Source of the DNA: Methylobacterium dankookense
GTDB taxonomy: Bacteria; Pseudomonadota; Alphaproteobacteria; Rhizobiales; Beijerinckiaceae
Assembly (NCBI RefSeq): GCF_902141855.1
Contig: NZ_CABFVH010000002.1
Span: 124,001 to 188,000 of the forward strand
Length of the DNA stretch: 64,000 nt
Direction: 5' to 3'
Below are positions 63,242-64,000 of this stretch, piece after piece. Made by a program: the position numbers and the translations under genes. Within the stretch, counting starts at the first letter, position 1. Each line of letters starts with the position of its first letter. The notes under the pieces are model-generated. The model was not told the origin of the DNA. It saw only the letters and a list, made by a program, of their open reading frames with translations, and did no database searches.

Positions 63242-64000
63242 TCAGTTGCTGGCGAGCTGGCTCATCGGGTCGACCGGCGCGCCGCCCTTGCGGATCTCGA
63301 AGTGGAGCTGCGGCGAGGTCACGTTGCCCGAGGCGCCGGACTTAGCGATCGTCTGGCCGCGCTTCACCTTCTCGCCGGGCTTCACGTCGATCTCGCCGTT
63401 ATGGGCGTAGGCCGAGACGTAGCCGTTCGAGTGCCGCACCAGAACGAGCTTGCCGTAGCCCTTCACGTCGGAGCCGGCATAGGCGACCGTGCCGTCCTCG
63501 GCGGCCTTCACCGCCGTGCCTTCGGGCACCGCGATGTTGATGCCCTCGTTGCCCGAGGTGCCGTAGCCCGAGATCACGCGGCCCTTGGCCGGCCAGCGGA
63601 AGTTCTGGTCCGCGGCGGCGGGCGCTGCGGCCGCGACCGAGCCGGTGCTGGCGGGCTCGGGCTTCTCCGGAGCCTTGGCGGCGACCTTCTCGGGCTTGGC
63701 CTCGGCCTTCTTCTCCGCCGCGACCTTCTCGGCGGTCTTCTCGGCCGTGGTCTTGGCGGATTTCTCGGCGCTCGCGGCCTTCTCGGCATTGGCCTTGGCG
63801 GCCTTGGCCTCGGCGAGCTTCTTCGCGGCCTCCTTGGCGGCCTCGGCCTTGGCGAGCTTGGCCTCGGCCTCGGCCCGGGCCTTCGCCTCGGCCTTGGCAT
63901 CCACCTTCGGATCGGGCTTAGCGTCGGCCTTGGCGGTCTGGCCTGGGCGGAGGTGCTTCTTCTTGTCGGCCTCCTTCAGGGCGGCCTCCTTGCGGGCCTT
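63242..64000 (-). CDS. Non-catalytic LytM (M23-like, NlpD/EnvC-type) factor, partial
   Basis: The frame is open to the right edge, so the N-terminus is missing. The visible part is a long Lys/Ala/Glu-rich helical region (AKAEAAKEAAKKLAEAKAAK), likely coiled coil, then a C-terminal LytM domain: RVISGYGTSGNEGINIAVPE, YGKLVLVRHSNGYVSAYAHN and SPQLHFEIRKGGAPVDPM. In active M23 enzymes the first motif is H-x(n)-D; here it is N-E-G-I-N, and the second H-x-H is Q-L-H. Both lost ligands point to a NlpD/EnvC-like activator of cell-wall amidases. Confidence 0.87.
   Translation of the reverse strand, partial: KARKEAALKEADKKKHLRPGQTAKADAKPDPKVDAKAEAKARAEAEAKLAKAEAAKEAAKKLAEAKAAKANAEKAASAEKSAKTTAEKTAEKVAAEKKAEAKPEKVAAKAPEKPEPASTGSVAAAAPAAADQNFRWPAKGRVISGYGTSGNEGINIAVPEGTAVKAAEDGTVAYAGSDVKGYGKLVLVRHSNGYVSAYAHNGEIDVKPGEKVKRGQTIAKSGASGNVTSPQLHFEIRKGGAPVDPMSQLASN

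Overview
The window is a 64 kb stretch of very GC-rich chromosome from an alphaproteobacterium of the order Hyphomicrobiales, most likely Methylobacteriaceae (Methylobacterium or Methylorubrum). This rests on protein and repeat style: DUF6894 proteins, a phenol-MetA-type outer-membrane protein, the yajC-secD-secF-Mth938 operon, a LuxR/LuxI pair, and mosaic GC-rich intergenic palindromes. No rRNA, tRNA, CRISPR array, insertion sequence or phage gene was seen, so this is mostly core chromosome with some small accessory loci.

Layout. 1-4.1 kb: a cut TadD-like lipoprotein, an M17 aminopeptidase, a ketopantoate-reductase-like protein and a PNPOx-fold protein. 4.2-11 kb: branched-chain amino acid synthesis, with ilvC, the small acetolactate synthase subunit and the large subunit all on the minus strand. 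They are interrupted by a TetR gene with a perfect operator, a glutathione S-transferase, a MazE/MazF pair and an inverted methyltransferase gene. The large subunit is preceded by a leader peptide and attenuator. 11-16 kb: an amidase, then three overlapping Tad-pilus pseudopilin/TadG genes. 16-21.5 kb: glk, otsB, a class-C-like serine hydrolase, a DUF2147 protein, a bestrophin-family protein and a small Cys protein. 21.8-27.4 kb: a complete five-gene peptide ABC importer with ATGA overlaps.

27.6-30.8 kb is a signalling and micro-gene patch. It holds a tandem receiver protein whose second receiver has Glu in place of the phospho-acceptor Asp, a DUF2336 protein, an Hpt gene broken by two frameshifts, and three tiny membrane-protein genes (46, 32 and 31 codons). 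The middle one has its Shine-Dalgarno sequence buried in a 13-bp hairpin. 31-34 kb: two glycosyltransferases. 34-38.4 kb: a quorum-sensing locus (luxR, luxI) embedded among small DUF6894-type and other tiny genes. 38.5-43 kb: DUF488, a GH25 lysozyme-like lipoprotein, a repeat-filled gap and a nitrate/nitrite-sensing chemoreceptor. 43.5-53.5 kb: uvrA with a Lys/Ala-rich N-terminal extension, an outer-membrane protein, an HtrA-like protein lacking all three catalytic residues, small secreted and DUF1127 proteins, trmFO, DUF3616 and GNAT. 53.6-64 kb: L-lactate permease, a GGDEF-EAL protein, an orphan MazE-like protein, then the yajC-secD-secF-Mth938-(NDUFAF6-like) operon, a DUF815 ATPase and a cut non-catalytic LytM protein.

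The most interesting items are the ilv leader/attenuator, the microprotein trio with its Shine-Dalgarno-sequestering hairpin, the pseudo-HtrA, the coupling of complex-I-assembly-factor homologues to the Sec/YajC insertion operon, and the small-gene halo around the quorum-sensing pair. Start codons were chosen by ribosome-binding site and family alignment from memory; no database search was run.
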